Source: an uncultured Collinsella sp. (GTDB taxonomy: Bacteria; Actinomycetota; Coriobacteriia; Coriobacteriales; Coriobacteriaceae). Taken from it: DNA of 47,501 bases. The stretch is taken from NCBI GenBank assembly GCA_902495545.1, contig CABUXM010000008.1:1-47501 (forward strand), read 5' to 3'. This document shows, in pieces, positions 34,558-42,685 of this stretch. The notes beneath the pieces are model-generated. The model was not told the origin of the DNA. It worked only from the letters and a program-made list of their open reading frames with translations, and made no database searches. The position numbers and the translations under genes are program-made. Numbering within the stretch: the first letter of the stretch is position 1; each line of letters begins with the position of its first letter.

Positions 34558-34790
34558 GTGCATTTTTTGGAGTATTCTGCAGTTCGAGTTGTCTGCATAT
34601 GATTTGACGTCGTCAACGGTGGCTTTCGGATATCCCTAGCGAGCGTTCTGAGTCAGATTTCGTCGTTTTCCGGAGCAGGGGCGCGTCATTCTCGCCATGT
34701 CGGAACCCAAAATGACGCAGCGCCCTAAAGGTTTGCCCGCTCGGGGTATTGCTGGCGCGGTCACGTTGCAGAATACTCCGTTTTTTGCAC
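34558..34790. mobile_element. MITE-like element with terminal inverted repeats
   Basis: The ends are GTGCA, a T-run, then GGAGTATTCTGCA (34558-34581) and its inverse TGCAGAATACTCC, T-run, GCAC (34767-34790). Outer 5 and inner 13 bases match perfectly; the T-run in between is on the same strand at both ends. The 233-bp interior has no credible gene. An inner imperfect palindrome with GCGTCATT / AATGACGC arms lies at 34678-34725. No target-site duplication is obvious. The flanks, 34450-34557 and 34791-35002, also hold no supported gene. Confidence 0.55.
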
Positions 34791-35002
34791 GGGCCAGGAT
34801 GGGGTACCTCGGGAGAACACGGCGGTATCCCGTAAATATATACAATCTGTACCGTAATTAATACAAAACGAAGAGGCAGACAGCGTAGGGTGGGTGCATT
34901 GGGGTGCTTGGTACATCAAAACGGGGACCCCACGTGCCGTATACTCTGGCTGGATGTGAAAGCGGCTTGACGCGTTGCCAGGCGTAGGGGGAGGGTGCCT
35001 CG

Positions 35003-35764
35003 ATGAGCGTATTCGAAATTGTGTTTAGTCCGACGGGTGGAACGCAGAAGGTGTCTGGCCTTGTGGCCGGGGCACTGGACAAGAATACCGTTACCGTCGA
35101 TCTGACCGTTAGCGGGCTAGATTTCAGCGCTGTCTCGATGACTGAGGACGACGTGGCCGTAATCTCTGTGCCGGCGTATGCCGGTAGAATCCCGGCTGTG
35201 GTGGCTGACCGGTTGGGCATGGTTCACGGCAACGGAGCGCGGGCCGTTCTGGTGTGCGTCTACGGAAACCGCGCGTTTGAGGACACGCTCGTAGAGCTGG
35301 AGGACGTTGCGAAGCATGCGGGATTCCGGGTGATCGCGGCAGTTGCAGCCATTGCAGAACATTCCATTGCGCGACAGTTTGCTGCTGGGCGACCGGATGC
35401 GCAGGATGCGGCGCAGCTCGCAGAGTTTGCGCAGCAAATTCAGCAAAAGCTGTTGGCTGAGGATACATCCGAGCCCTCTATTCCCGGCAATCGTCCTTAT
35501 AAACAAGCCAGAGGTCACCGCATGGCACCCGAGGCAACAGAGGATTGTGTCTCCTGCGGTGCATGCGCCGCGGCGTGCCCCGTTGGTGCTATCGACAAAG
35601 GCGACCCCAAGCGAGCAGCTGGCGAGGCGTGCACCTCCTGCATGCGCTGCATCGCCGTATGTCCGCGAGGTGCTCGCAAGCTTGATCCCAACAAACTATC
35701 CACTGTTTCCCAGATGCTGAGCAAGGTTTGCGTCGTGCGGAAGGAATGCGAGCTCTTTATCTAG
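35003..35764 (+). CDS. EFR1-type ferredoxin with flavodoxin-like domain
   Basis: A 253-residue redox protein. The N-terminal half is flavodoxin-like, with the FMN-phosphate loop FSPTGGTQKVS at residues 8-18 and SVPAYAGRIPAV near 55-66. The C-terminal part holds two 4Fe-4S sites, CVSCGACAAACPVGAI (around 180-195) and CTSCMRCIAVCPRGA (around 212-226). This is the layout of EFR1-family ferredoxins of anaerobes, which move electrons between unknown partners. It is monocistronic and has a G-rich ribosome site before the ATG. Confidence 0.9.
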   Translation: MSVFEIVFSPTGGTQKVSGLVAGALDKNTVTVDLTVSGLDFSAVSMTEDDVAVISVPAYAGRIPAVVADRLGMVHGNGARAVLVCVYGNRAFEDTLVELEDVAKHAGFRVIAAVAAIAEHSIARQFAAGRPDAQDAAQLAEFAQQIQQKLLAEDTSEPSIPGNRPYKQARGHRMAPEATEDCVSCGACAAACPVGAIDKGDPKRAAGEACTSCMRCIAVCPRGARKLDPNKLSTVSQMLSKVCVVRKECELFI

Positions 35765-35785
35765 CGCATACGAAATTGGTGCAAT

Positions 35786-35832
35786 GGGGCCAGGTTAATC
35801 TGCGCCGACCTGGTGCAAACAAACCTGTCCCC
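35786..35832. repeat. 47-bp palindrome (22-3-22), copy 2
   Basis: 22-base arms with a 3-base loop. The right arm includes AACCTGTCCCC. It matches copy 1 at 25104 in length, loop size and most bases. Arm pairing extends about ten bases further outwards (TGGTGCA / TGCACCA), giving about 67 bp in all. Confidence 0.85.
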
Positions 35833-35852
35833 AATGCACCAGAGTGAGGAGT

Positions 35853-35884
35853 GTCCCCGAGTGCCGGCAGAAAAGGAACGTCCC
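35853..35884 (-). repeat. GCCGGC-centred repeat, copy 1
   Basis: GTCCCCGAGTGCCGGCAG at 35853-35870, then AAAAGGAACGTCCC at 35871-35884. Both segments recur in opposite orientation at 47359-47385, the first with one mismatch. Confidence 0.75.
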
Positions 35885-35898
35885 TAAGTACCGCATAA

Positions 35899-35933
35899 AT
35901 ACCGTTTATCGGAGAAAAAATACCGTTCGCCGG
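35899..35933 (+). promoter_or_regulatory. Tandem CCG-N5-CGG sites upstream of the PTS operon promoter
   Basis: ATACCGTTTATCGG (35899-35912) and ATACCGTTCGCCGG (35920-35933) are 14-base direct repeats with two differences. Each contains an inverted CCG-N5-CGG. The starts are 21 bases apart, two helical turns, and end nine bases before a candidate -35. This looks like a double binding site for one dimeric regulator on one face of DNA; the protein is unknown. Confidence 0.6.
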
Positions 35934-35942
35934 TCATAATGA

Positions 35943-35970
35943 TTGTTCTGGCTTTGGGCTTGTCTACAAT
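35943..35970 (+). promoter_or_regulatory. Candidate promoter of the alpha-glucoside PTS operon
   Basis: -35 TTGTTC (35943-35948), 16-base spacer, -10 TACAAT (35965-35970). Confidence 0.5.
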
Positions 35971-35995
35971 AACCCCCGTAAAAAGAAATGCGGAA

Positions 35996-36082
35996 GGTTA
36001 CCGAGTCCCCTCGGACGTGGGCCTAACCAAAGTCTTTGATCGCGAGCGTCTCAATGGGCGCATTCGATTGATTTTGGTTGGG
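35996..36082 (+). promoter_or_regulatory. Possible antiterminator (RAT-like) leader
   Basis: GGTTA (35996-36000) and TAACC (36024-36028) enclose CCGAG-TCCC-CTCGG; this resembles a ribonucleic antiterminator with inner loops. The 3' arm can instead pair in a larger hairpin (CCTAACCAAA with TTTTGGTTGGG near 36073-36082). The operon encodes a LicT-type protein, so an alternative-hairpin switch is plausible. The sequence does not match the well-known LicT/SacT site closely. Confidence 0.4.
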
Positions 36083-36108
36083 CTATATTTATGAAGGGAC
36101 ATGTCACC

Positions 36109-36621
36109 ATGGGTTTCTTTTCTCGCCTTATGGGTGGCTCGGATAAGCAGGCGACTGCGACTTCCGAGTTCGAAATCCTCGCCCCTGTTTCCGGCGAGCT
36201 TGTTAATCTAGAAAAAACCAATGACCCCGCTTTTAGCAGCCGTGCGGTGGGTGATGGCGTTGCCGTGGTTCCCCAAGAGGGAACGGTGTGCGCTCCTGTT
36301 TCCGGCACCGTCGCGGCGCTGTTTCCGACTGAGCACGCGCTGGGCATCATGTCCGATGACAGCTCCGCTCAGGTGATGCTGCATATCGGAATCGACACTG
36401 TTAAACTTGAGGGCAAGGGCTTCCATGCGCTTGTTGCCCAGGGTGACCATGTCGACGCGGGCCAGCCCCTCGTCGAGGTCGATTTCGACGTGGTTCGCGC
36501 TGCCGGCTTTGATCCCACGGTCTTCGTTATCGTGTGTGAGCGTTCGGAGAACTCGACTCTTCGTGAGCATGCTTCCGGCCCTGTTGCTGTTAAAGAGCCT
36601 GTCGTCTGGCTTTCCGAGTAA
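36109..36621 (+). CDS. PTS glucose-type EIIA protein
   Basis: Cytoplasmic phosphocarrier that takes phosphate from HPr and passes it to EIIB. The 170-residue protein has the Crr-type fold, with LAPVSGELVNLE and GTVCAPVSGTVAALFPTEHA. The phosphorylated histidine is His92 in LHIGIDTVKLEGKGF; the partner histidine is His76. Start is ATG at 36109 with AAGGGA nine bases upstream. It is the first gene of the operon with the antiterminator, EIICB and GH4 enzyme. It may also serve the EIIA-less MurP-like transporter at 6287, as Crr does in E. coli; that is an inference. Confidence 0.92.
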   Translation: MGFFSRLMGGSDKQATATSEFEILAPVSGELVNLEKTNDPAFSSRAVGDGVAVVPQEGTVCAPVSGTVAALFPTEHALGIMSDDSSAQVMLHIGIDTVKLEGKGFHALVAQGDHVDAGQPLVEVDFDVVRAAGFDPTVFVIVCERSENSTLREHASGPVAVKEPVVWLSE

Positions 36622-36627
36622 ATTCTT

Positions 36628-37494
36628 GTGGTGGGTACCGTGGTTATCAAGCGAGTTTTTAACAACAACGTCGCAATGGTCACTTCGGACGATGGCTCCG
36701 AGCTCATCGTCATCGCTCGAGGCCTCTGCTTTGGCCGTCATGTCGGCGATGCCATCGACGAGGCATCAGTCGAAAAGACCTACGCGTTGCAGGAGGGAAC
36801 TTCTCAGGATTCGCGTACGATCGACCGCTTGGCACATCTTTTAGAGTCCATCCCCACCGTCAACCTCGTGATTTCCGAGGACATCGTTCAGATGCTTCGT
36901 CGAGAGCTCAATGTCGATATCAATGACAAGATTCTCATCGCTCTCGCAGACCATATCAGCCTTGCTTTGGAGCGCGAGCGCAAGGGCGTCCCCTGTGAGA
37001 ATCCGTTGCTGCTCGAGATTCAGCAGTTCTATCGCAAGGAGTATGCACTTGCGGGCCGTGCGCTGCAGATTATCAAGGAGTATATGGGCATCCAGATGAG
37101 CGAGGAAGAGCAGGGTTTCATTACCTTGCATATCGTCAACGCCACCATGCCGCAGCGCTCTGACCGCCTGATTGTTTCGGTCCAGCTTGTTCGCGACGTG
37201 CTTGCGATTGTTTCCGAGCGCTATGCCACGACCCTCGACGACACCTCGTTGCCTTACGAACGTTTCGTTCGCCACCTGCAGTTTTTTGCACAGCGAGCGC
37301 TCGATCCCGCGGCCGGGCAAATCAATGGCGACGCGCTGTTCCGAATCGATGAAACGGCGTATCCGTGCGCATTCTCGTGCGCGGATGCCATAGCCGCCCA
37401 CTTGTCGTCTACCTATAACGTTGTCGTTACCGATGCCGAGAAGAGTTATCTCGCGTATCACATTGTTAACCTGCTTGGAGAACCTGGTCTCTAG
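36628..37494 (+). CDS. LicT/BglG-family transcriptional antiterminator
   Basis: RNA-binding antiterminator, 288 residues. The N-terminal CAT RNA-binding domain (about 1-60) begins VIKRVFNNNVAMV. Two PRD domains follow, with phosphorylatable histidines in LAHLLE and ADHISLALERE (PRD1) and in LHIVNA and FVRHLQFF (PRD2). PTS-dependent phosphorylation switches such proteins according to sugar supply. It sits six bases after EIIA and before EIICB and GH4, so it most likely controls its own operon. The start is uncertain: GTG at 36628, 36631 or 36640 are possible, and the last would give the usual short N-terminus. Confidence 0.9.
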   Translation: MVGTVVIKRVFNNNVAMVTSDDGSELIVIARGLCFGRHVGDAIDEASVEKTYALQEGTSQDSRTIDRLAHLLESIPTVNLVISEDIVQMLRRELNVDINDKILIALADHISLALERERKGVPCENPLLLEIQQFYRKEYALAGRALQIIKEYMGIQMSEEEQGFITLHIVNATMPQRSDRLIVSVQLVRDVLAIVSERYATTLDDTSLPYERFVRHLQFFAQRALDPAAGQINGDALFRIDETAYPCAFSCADAIAAHLSSTYNVVVTDAEKSYLAYHIVNLLGEPGL

Positions 37495-37501
37495 GCATAA
37501 C

Positions 37502-37554
37502 GTGCCCACACATCGATTGATATAAGGCAGGACTTACGGTCTTGTCCAGGGCAC
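37502..37554 (+). promoter_or_regulatory. Nested hairpin before the EIICB gene
   Basis: GTGCCC (37502-37507) pairs with GGGCAC (37549-37554), with an inner GGAC / GTCC (37530-37533, 37544-37547). It may be a second site for the antiterminator or an mRNA processing element. Confidence 0.4.
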
Positions 37555-37593
37555 ATCTGTCTTAATTTGCGGAAAAGGAAGGGGAGTACCGCT

Positions 37594-39210
37594 ATGACCG
37601 CAAAAAAGAAGTTCAATTTCAAAGCGCCGTTGGAGGTGTTCGCGAAGTCGATCGTTCAGCCGATGATGTATCTCTCGGTTGCCGGCATCCTGCTCATCGT
37701 GGGCATCATTCTGACCAACAAGACCATTTGTGCTTTGGTCCCCGTACTGGGCTCCGGTCCGTTCCAACTTGTGGGCGCCGTTGTCTACCAGTCGCTGATG
37801 TTTATCATCAACAACCTCTCGATTCTGTTCTGCGTGGGCATCGCCGGCGCCATGGCAAAGAAGAACAAGGGCCATGCTTCGCTGATCGCCCTGATGTCGT
37901 TCTTCCTGTTCCTGCAGGCAAACAACATCGTGCTCAACGCCACCGGTTCTCTTGCCGATGCGAGCGGCATGCTCGGTCTTACCGGAACCGGCCAGGCCAC
38001 CGTTATGGGCATCCAGGTACTCGATACCGGCGTGTTTGGCGGCATTATTCTCGGTTGCATCACCGGTGCCGTGTTCAACAAGTACTCGAACAAGCAGTTC
38101 CCCATTGCCCTTTCGATGTTCTCGGGCGTTCGCTTCCCGTTCCTGATCATGATCATCATTTCCTGGATCATGGGCGCTGGCTTCTGCATCGTTTGGCCTC
38201 CGGTTCAGGGTGCCATCTCCTCCGTTGCCGGCATCATTAAGGAGTCGGGCAACATCGGTCTGTTTATCTACGGCATGCTCAACAAGCTGCTCGTTCCCAC
38301 CGGCCTGCACCACCTCATCTATACCCCGTTCCAGTTCTCCGATGTGGGCGGCACCCTGACGCTGGGTGATCAGGTTATTGCCGGCGCCTATCCCATCCGT
38401 GTTGCCGAGATGGCAATGACGGGCCAGCCCTTCTCCGATAGCACCTACTTCAACAGCTATACCTTCAACAACCTGTGGCCCTACATCGGTATCGGTCTCG
38501 CCTTTATCGTCACCGCTTACAAGGGGAACAAGGATAAGACCAAGGCCGTTATCATCCCGCTGATCATCACCGCCGTGCTCTCCTGTGTCACCGAGCCCAT
38601 GGACTTCCTCTTTGTCTTTGCCGCTCCCGTGCTCTTTGTCGTTCACTCGGTTCTTTCCGGCATCTTCCTGGTCCTGCTCAAGGTCCTCTCCGTGCCCGCT
38701 TCGACTGCAGGCGGCATCATCAACATCGTGGTTTCCAACCTGGTCCTCGGTGTCGATAAGACCAACTGGCCGGTTATGCTGGTGCTTGGAGTCGTCAACG
38801 CCGCTCTGTACTTCTTCCTCTTCACCTTCCTCATCAAGAAGCTCAACCTTCACACGCCTGGTCGCGAGGAGGAGTCCGAGCTCGCCGAGTCCGTTGCCGA
38901 GGGCGAGGCCGCCGCGTCTGTCGCGGTGAAGCAGGGCGCTGTTGCCGCGGCTCCCGCAGAGGGCGTCGATGCGGGCATTGCCGACCTGGTCGCAGGTCTT
39001 GGCGGCAAGGACAACATCGAGGAGCTCGAGAACTGCTTTACGCGTCTCCGCGTGAACGTTAAGAACCCGGACCTCATCGATGAGAGCCTCATCAACCACG
39101 TGCCCAACAGCGGCATCAACCGCAACGGTAACAATATCCAGATCATCTTTGGCATGAAGGTCGCCGAGATGCGCGACAAAGTCGAGAACGCAATTGAGAA
39201 GGAGCAGTAA
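37594..39210 (+). CDS. PTS EIICB transporter, probably alpha-glucoside specific
   Basis: A 538-residue sugar permease. The EIIC domain comes first (about 1-435; FAKSIVQPMMYLSVAGILL, GLHHLIYTPFQF, and the conserved TEPMDFLFVF). An Ala/Glu-rich linker (about 440-470) leads to the EIIB domain, with the phosphocysteine in ENCFTRLRV near residue 490. The domain order EIIC-EIIB is as in MalX/AglA/GlvC-type permeases. The neighbouring GH4 phospho-alpha-glucosidase points to maltose or other alpha-glucosides. Start is ATG at 37594 after AAGGAAGGGG; an upstream extension of nine basic residues is rejected. Confidence 0.9.
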   Translation: MTAKKKFNFKAPLEVFAKSIVQPMMYLSVAGILLIVGIILTNKTICALVPVLGSGPFQLVGAVVYQSLMFIINNLSILFCVGIAGAMAKKNKGHASLIALMSFFLFLQANNIVLNATGSLADASGMLGLTGTGQATVMGIQVLDTGVFGGIILGCITGAVFNKYSNKQFPIALSMFSGVRFPFLIMIIISWIMGAGFCIVWPPVQGAISSVAGIIKESGNIGLFIYGMLNKLLVPTGLHHLIYTPFQFSDVGGTLTLGDQVIAGAYPIRVAEMAMTGQPFSDSTYFNSYTFNNLWPYIGIGLAFIVTAYKGNKDKTKAVIIPLIITAVLSCVTEPMDFLFVFAAPVLFVVHSVLSGIFLVLLKVLSVPASTAGGIINIVVSNLVLGVDKTNWPVMLVLGVVNAALYFFLFTFLIKKLNLHTPGREEESELAESVAEGEAAASVAVKQGAVAAAPAEGVDAGIADLVAGLGGKDNIEELENCFTRLRVNVKNPDLIDESLINHVPNSGINRNGNNIQIIFGMKVAEMRDKVENAIEKEQ

Positions 39211-39213
39211 ACA

Positions 39214-40596
39214 ATGATCATTACTCTGTGTGGTGGCGGATCCACCTTTACCCCCGGCATCGTCAAGTCCATCGCCCTGCGCAAGGACGAGCTCGACGTT
39301 GACGAGATTCGTCTGTACGACATCAACGAGGAGCGCCAGCGCAAGATTGGCGTGCTCGTGGACTGGATTTTGCACGAGGACCTCGGCCTGGACATCAAGC
39401 TCACGGTGACCACCGACAAAAAGACGGCTTTCACCGACGCGAGCTTCGTGTTTGCTCAGATGCGCGTGGGCGGCTACGCCATGCGCGAGCAGGACGAGAA
39501 GATTCCACTGCGTCACGGCTGCGTGGGTCAGGAGACTTGCGGTTGCGGCGGCCTTGCCTACGGCATGCGCACCATCTTCCCCATGGTCGAGCTGATCGAT
39601 GACGTTGAGAAGTATGCCAAGAAGGATTACTGGATTCTCAACTACTCCAACCCTGCCGCCATCGTCTCCGAGGGCTGCCGTGTGCTGCGTCCCAACGCTC
39701 GCATCATCAACATCTGCGACATGCCGATCGCGATTATCGACGTGGTTTGCGCCGCGCTCGATATCGACAAGAAGGATGTCGAGTACGATTACTTTGGCCT
39801 CAACCACTTTGGTTGGTTCACCTCGATCCGCCACAAGGGCGAGGAGGTGCTCCCGCAGCTGCGCGAGTACATCAAGGAGCATGAGATTCTGCTGCCCGAC
39901 TCTTACCTCAAGGGCATGGGCTCGCTCATGGCAAAGAAGCCCGAGGAGGCCGTCGACGAGCACCCCGAGCAGAACCGCCACACCAAGGGCAGCTGGTACT
40001 ACGTCTGGAAGGGCGAGTACGAGATCATGGAGTGCTTCCCGGAGTACCTGCCCAACACGTATCTGAACTACTACCTGCAGCAGAAGGAGTTCGTCGAGCA
40101 CTCCAACCCCGAGCGCACCCGTGCTAACGAGGTTGAGGAGACGCGTGAGAAGAACCTCTTTGATGGTATCGACCATTACGAGAAGACGGGCGAGATCGAC
40201 GAGAGCACGTTCTATGCGGGCAGCCACGGCGACTGGATTGCCGATCTGGCTATCGCTCTGAAGAACGACACCAAGCAGCGCTTCCTGGTCATTTGCGAGA
40301 ACAAGGGCGCCATCCCCAACATGCCCTACGACGCTATGGTCGAGCTGCCTGCCTACATTGGCAAGAACGGCCCCGAGGTCATCAGCCGCGACAACATTCC
40401 GCTGTTCCAGCAGGGCCTCATGATGCAGCAGCTGAACTCCGAGAAGCTCATTGTCGAGGCTACGATCGAGGGTTCGTACGAGAAGGCGCTTAAGGCCTTT
40501 ACGCTCAACAAGACCGTGCCGTCGATGAAGGTCGCCAAGGAGGTTCTCGACGACATGATCGAGGCCAACAAGGGTTACTGGCCCGAGCTTAAGTAA
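39214..40596 (+). CDS. GH4 6-phospho-alpha-glucosidase
   Basis: Hydrolyses 6-phospho-alpha-glucosides made by the PTS. Glycoside hydrolase family 4 uses NAD+ and Mn2+ with a redox mechanism. The 460-residue protein has the NAD-binding loop CGGGSTFTPG (6-15). The metal-binding Cys168 is in INICDMPIAI and His198 in GLNHFGWF. Further blocks are MRVGGYAMREQDEKIPLRHG and YNPE-like segments. The ICDMP form is typical of alpha-glucosidases (GlvA/MalH/AglB), while other GH4 enzymes differ there. It starts three bases after the EIICB stop, so coupling is tight. A terminator follows. Confidence 0.93.
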   Translation: MIITLCGGGSTFTPGIVKSIALRKDELDVDEIRLYDINEERQRKIGVLVDWILHEDLGLDIKLTVTTDKKTAFTDASFVFAQMRVGGYAMREQDEKIPLRHGCVGQETCGCGGLAYGMRTIFPMVELIDDVEKYAKKDYWILNYSNPAAIVSEGCRVLRPNARIINICDMPIAIIDVVCAALDIDKKDVEYDYFGLNHFGWFTSIRHKGEEVLPQLREYIKEHEILLPDSYLKGMGSLMAKKPEEAVDEHPEQNRHTKGSWYYVWKGEYEIMECFPEYLPNTYLNYYLQQKEFVEHSNPERTRANEVEETREKNLFDGIDHYEKTGEIDESTFYAGSHGDWIADLAIALKNDTKQRFLVICENKGAIPNMPYDAMVELPAYIGKNGPEVISRDNIPLFQQGLMMQQLNSEKLIVEATIEGSYEKALKAFTLNKTVPSMKVAKEVLDDMIEANKGYWPELK

Positions 40597-40628
40597 AAGC
40601 AACAGGGTCGCTGGCCGCATACCTGAAG

Positions 40629-40666
40629 CAATGCCCCGCCCACGTGATTGCGTGGGCGGGGCATTG
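40629..40666 (+). terminator. Terminator after the GH4 gene
   Basis: Perfect 16-base stem CAATGCCCCGCCCACG / CGTGGGCGGGGCATTG with a six-base loop, then TCGTTTGG. Confidence 0.85.
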
Positions 40667-40767
40667 TCGTTTGGTAACGCGTTTTATCAAATATGGCATT
40701 TATCTGCGATAATGTTCATTTTCACCGCTGATGGTGACATTTCATACCGCCTGCCGAACTGCGTGGA

Positions 40768-40788
40768 GACCTAACAACTTTTTAGGTC
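40768..40788 (+). promoter_or_regulatory. Hairpin in the leader of the hydrogenase operon
   Basis: GACCTAA / TTAGGTC with a seven-base loop, 65 bases before the first start codon. An AT-rich stretch with GATAAT (40708-40713) upstream may contain the promoter; no -35 could be assigned. Confidence 0.4.
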
Positions 40789-40852
40789 AGTGTTGTGCGT
40801 GTAGCAATTTCGCCCGGCCTCGCCTCCGGGCTGCCATGTGAGAGGGGATCTT

Positions 40853-42685
40853 ATGGCTCGACTGCACGTAATGGAACGCAGCCACGCTCAGGCCGTCATG
40901 GACGACCTGCACGATGCACTCGGACGTCGTCTGGCGGTGAGTTCACTCGCCCCGTGCCCCGTCGAGTTTACGGCGGCGCTCGTCAACCTGTGCTCTACCC
41001 AGAGCTGCGGCAAGTGCACGCCCTGCCGCGTGGGCCTGAGCGCGCTGAGCGACCTGCTCGCCGATGTGCTCGAGGGCCGCGCCGACGAGTCCACGCTCAA
41101 CTTGATTGAGCGCACGGCCCGCACCATCTACCTTTCGAGCGACTGCGCCATCGGCTACGAAGCTGGCGCCATGGCACTCACGGCCATTCGCGGCTTCCGC
41201 GACGATTTTGAGCACCACATCCGCGAGCACTCCTGCGGCTTTGACCGCGAGGCTCGCGTCCCGTGTGTCTCGGGCTGCCCGGTGCACGTCGACATTCCTG
41301 GTTACATCTCGCTCGTCGAGGCAGGCCGTTATGCCGACGCCGTCAAGGTCATCCGCAAGAACAACCCGCTACCGCTCGTCTGTGGCCTGGTGTGCGAGCA
41401 TCCCTGCGAGATGCATTGCCGCCGTGGCATGGTCGACGACCCCATGAACATCCTCGCCCTCAAGCGTTTTGCCGTTGAGCATAGCGACCTCAACGACCAC
41501 AAGCCACATGTAGTGGACAACACCGGTAAGCGCGTCGCCGTGATCGGCGGCGGCCCGGCCGGCCTTTCCTGTGCCTACTACCTGGCCGTGATGGGCCACA
41601 AGGTGACCATTTTTGAGCAGCGCCACCACTTGGGCGGCATGCTGCGCTACGGCATCCCCAGCTATCGTCTGCCGCGCGAGCGCCTGCAGGCCGAGATCGA
41701 CTGGATCTTGAGCGCCGGCATCGACGTGGAGCTCGACCACTCCGTGAGCGGCGAGGAGCTCGCCCGTCTGCGCGACGAGTTCGATGCCGTCTACCTGGCC
41801 ATCGGTGCCCACAGTGACAAGAAGCTCGGCCTTCCGGGTGAAGAGGCGCCCGGCGTGGAATCGGCCGTCAAGATGCTGCGCGCCATCGGCGATGACGAGC
41901 TGCCCGACCTGAGCGGCCAGCGCGTGTGCGTCATCGGCGGCGGCAACGTGGCCATGGACGTGGCGCGCTCTGCCGTGCGCTGCGGTGCCGAAAAGGTGAG
42001 CATCGTCTACCGCCGTCGCATCTGCGATATGACGGCCCAGGACGCCGAGATTGCCGGTGCCCAGGCCGAGGGCTGTGAGGTGCTGGAGCTCACGGCGCCG
42101 CTCGCCATCGAGACGGGCGAAGATGGTCGCGTGAGCGGCCTGCGCGTGCAACCGCAGATTATCGGCGAGCCCCGCCGCGGTCGTCCGGCTCCGCGTGCCG
42201 CCGCTACGCCCGAGCGCGTCATCCCCTGCGAGCGCGTGTTTGTCGCCATTGGCCAGGACATCGATTCCAAGCCGTTTGAGGACATGGGCATCGCCTGCAA
42301 GTGGGGTTGCGTGGTCACCGACTCGGACGGTGCCGTGCCCAACTTCGATGGCCTCTTTAGCGGCGGCGACTGCCAGACCGGCCCCGCCACCGTCATCCGT
42401 GCCATCAACGCCGGCCGCGTGGCTTCGGCAAACATCGACCGCTATCTGGGCTTCGACCACAAGATCAAGCTCGACGTGGAGCTGCCGACCGTTCAGTTTA
42501 AGGGCAAGCACGAGTGCGGCCGCTGCGAGCTGGGTGAGCGCGAGGCCGGCGAGCGTATTCACGATTGGAATCTGGTCGAGCAGGGCCTTACCGAGGAGGA
42601 GGCGCGCCAGGAGGCAAGCCGCTGCCTGCGTTGCGACCACTTTGGTTTTGGCGCGTTCCGCGGAGGGAGGAACCTGGAATGGTAG
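40853..42685 (+). CDS. NuoF-type Fe-S / GltD-type flavoprotein fusion of the hydrogenase operon
   Basis: A 610-residue oxidoreductase with two parts. Residues 1-125 match the C-terminal 4Fe-4S domain of NuoF/HydB, with CGKCTPCRVG (Cys52, 55, 58) and a fourth Cys98; the FMN/NADH domain of NuoF is absent. From about 135 on it is GltD-like. An Fe-S domain (CVSGCPVHVDIPGYI, CGLVCEHPCEMHCRRG) is followed by the FAD motif VAVIGGGPAGLSCAYYLA and the NAD(P)H motif VCVIGGGNVAMDVARSA. A C-terminal cysteine cluster (CGRCELGE, CLRCDHF) closes the protein. It would link NAD(P)H with the hydrogenase encoded downstream, whose start overlaps its last codons. ATG at 40853 has AGAGGGGA before it. Confidence 0.88.
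   Translation: MARLHVMERSHAQAVMDDLHDALGRRLAVSSLAPCPVEFTAALVNLCSTQSCGKCTPCRVGLSALSDLLADVLEGRADESTLNLIERTARTIYLSSDCAIGYEAGAMALTAIRGFRDDFEHHIREHSCGFDREARVPCVSGCPVHVDIPGYISLVEAGRYADAVKVIRKNNPLPLVCGLVCEHPCEMHCRRGMVDDPMNILALKRFAVEHSDLNDHKPHVVDNTGKRVAVIGGGPAGLSCAYYLAVMGHKVTIFEQRHHLGGMLRYGIPSYRLPRERLQAEIDWILSAGIDVELDHSVSGEELARLRDEFDAVYLAIGAHSDKKLGLPGEEAPGVESAVKMLRAIGDDELPDLSGQRVCVIGGGNVAMDVARSAVRCGAEKVSIVYRRRICDMTAQDAEIAGAQAEGCEVLELTAPLAIETGEDGRVSGLRVQPQIIGEPRRGRPAPRAAATPERVIPCERVFVAIGQDIDSKPFEDMGIACKWGCVVTDSDGAVPNFDGLFSGGDCQTGPATVIRAINAGRVASANIDRYLGFDHKIKLDVELPTVQFKGKHECGRCELGEREAGERIHDWNLVEQGLTEEEARQEASRCLRCDHFGFGAFRGGRNLEW

Noticed and set aside
34451..34639. Small plus-strand open frame after the helicase terminator
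   Set aside because: No ribosome site, no recognisable motif, and it runs into the MITE-like element.
37534..40620. 1028-codon open frame on the minus strand across the EIICB and GH4 genes
   Set aside because: It is antisense to two clearly identified genes and has the Asp/Val/His/Leu-rich composition produced by reading GC-rich codons backwards.
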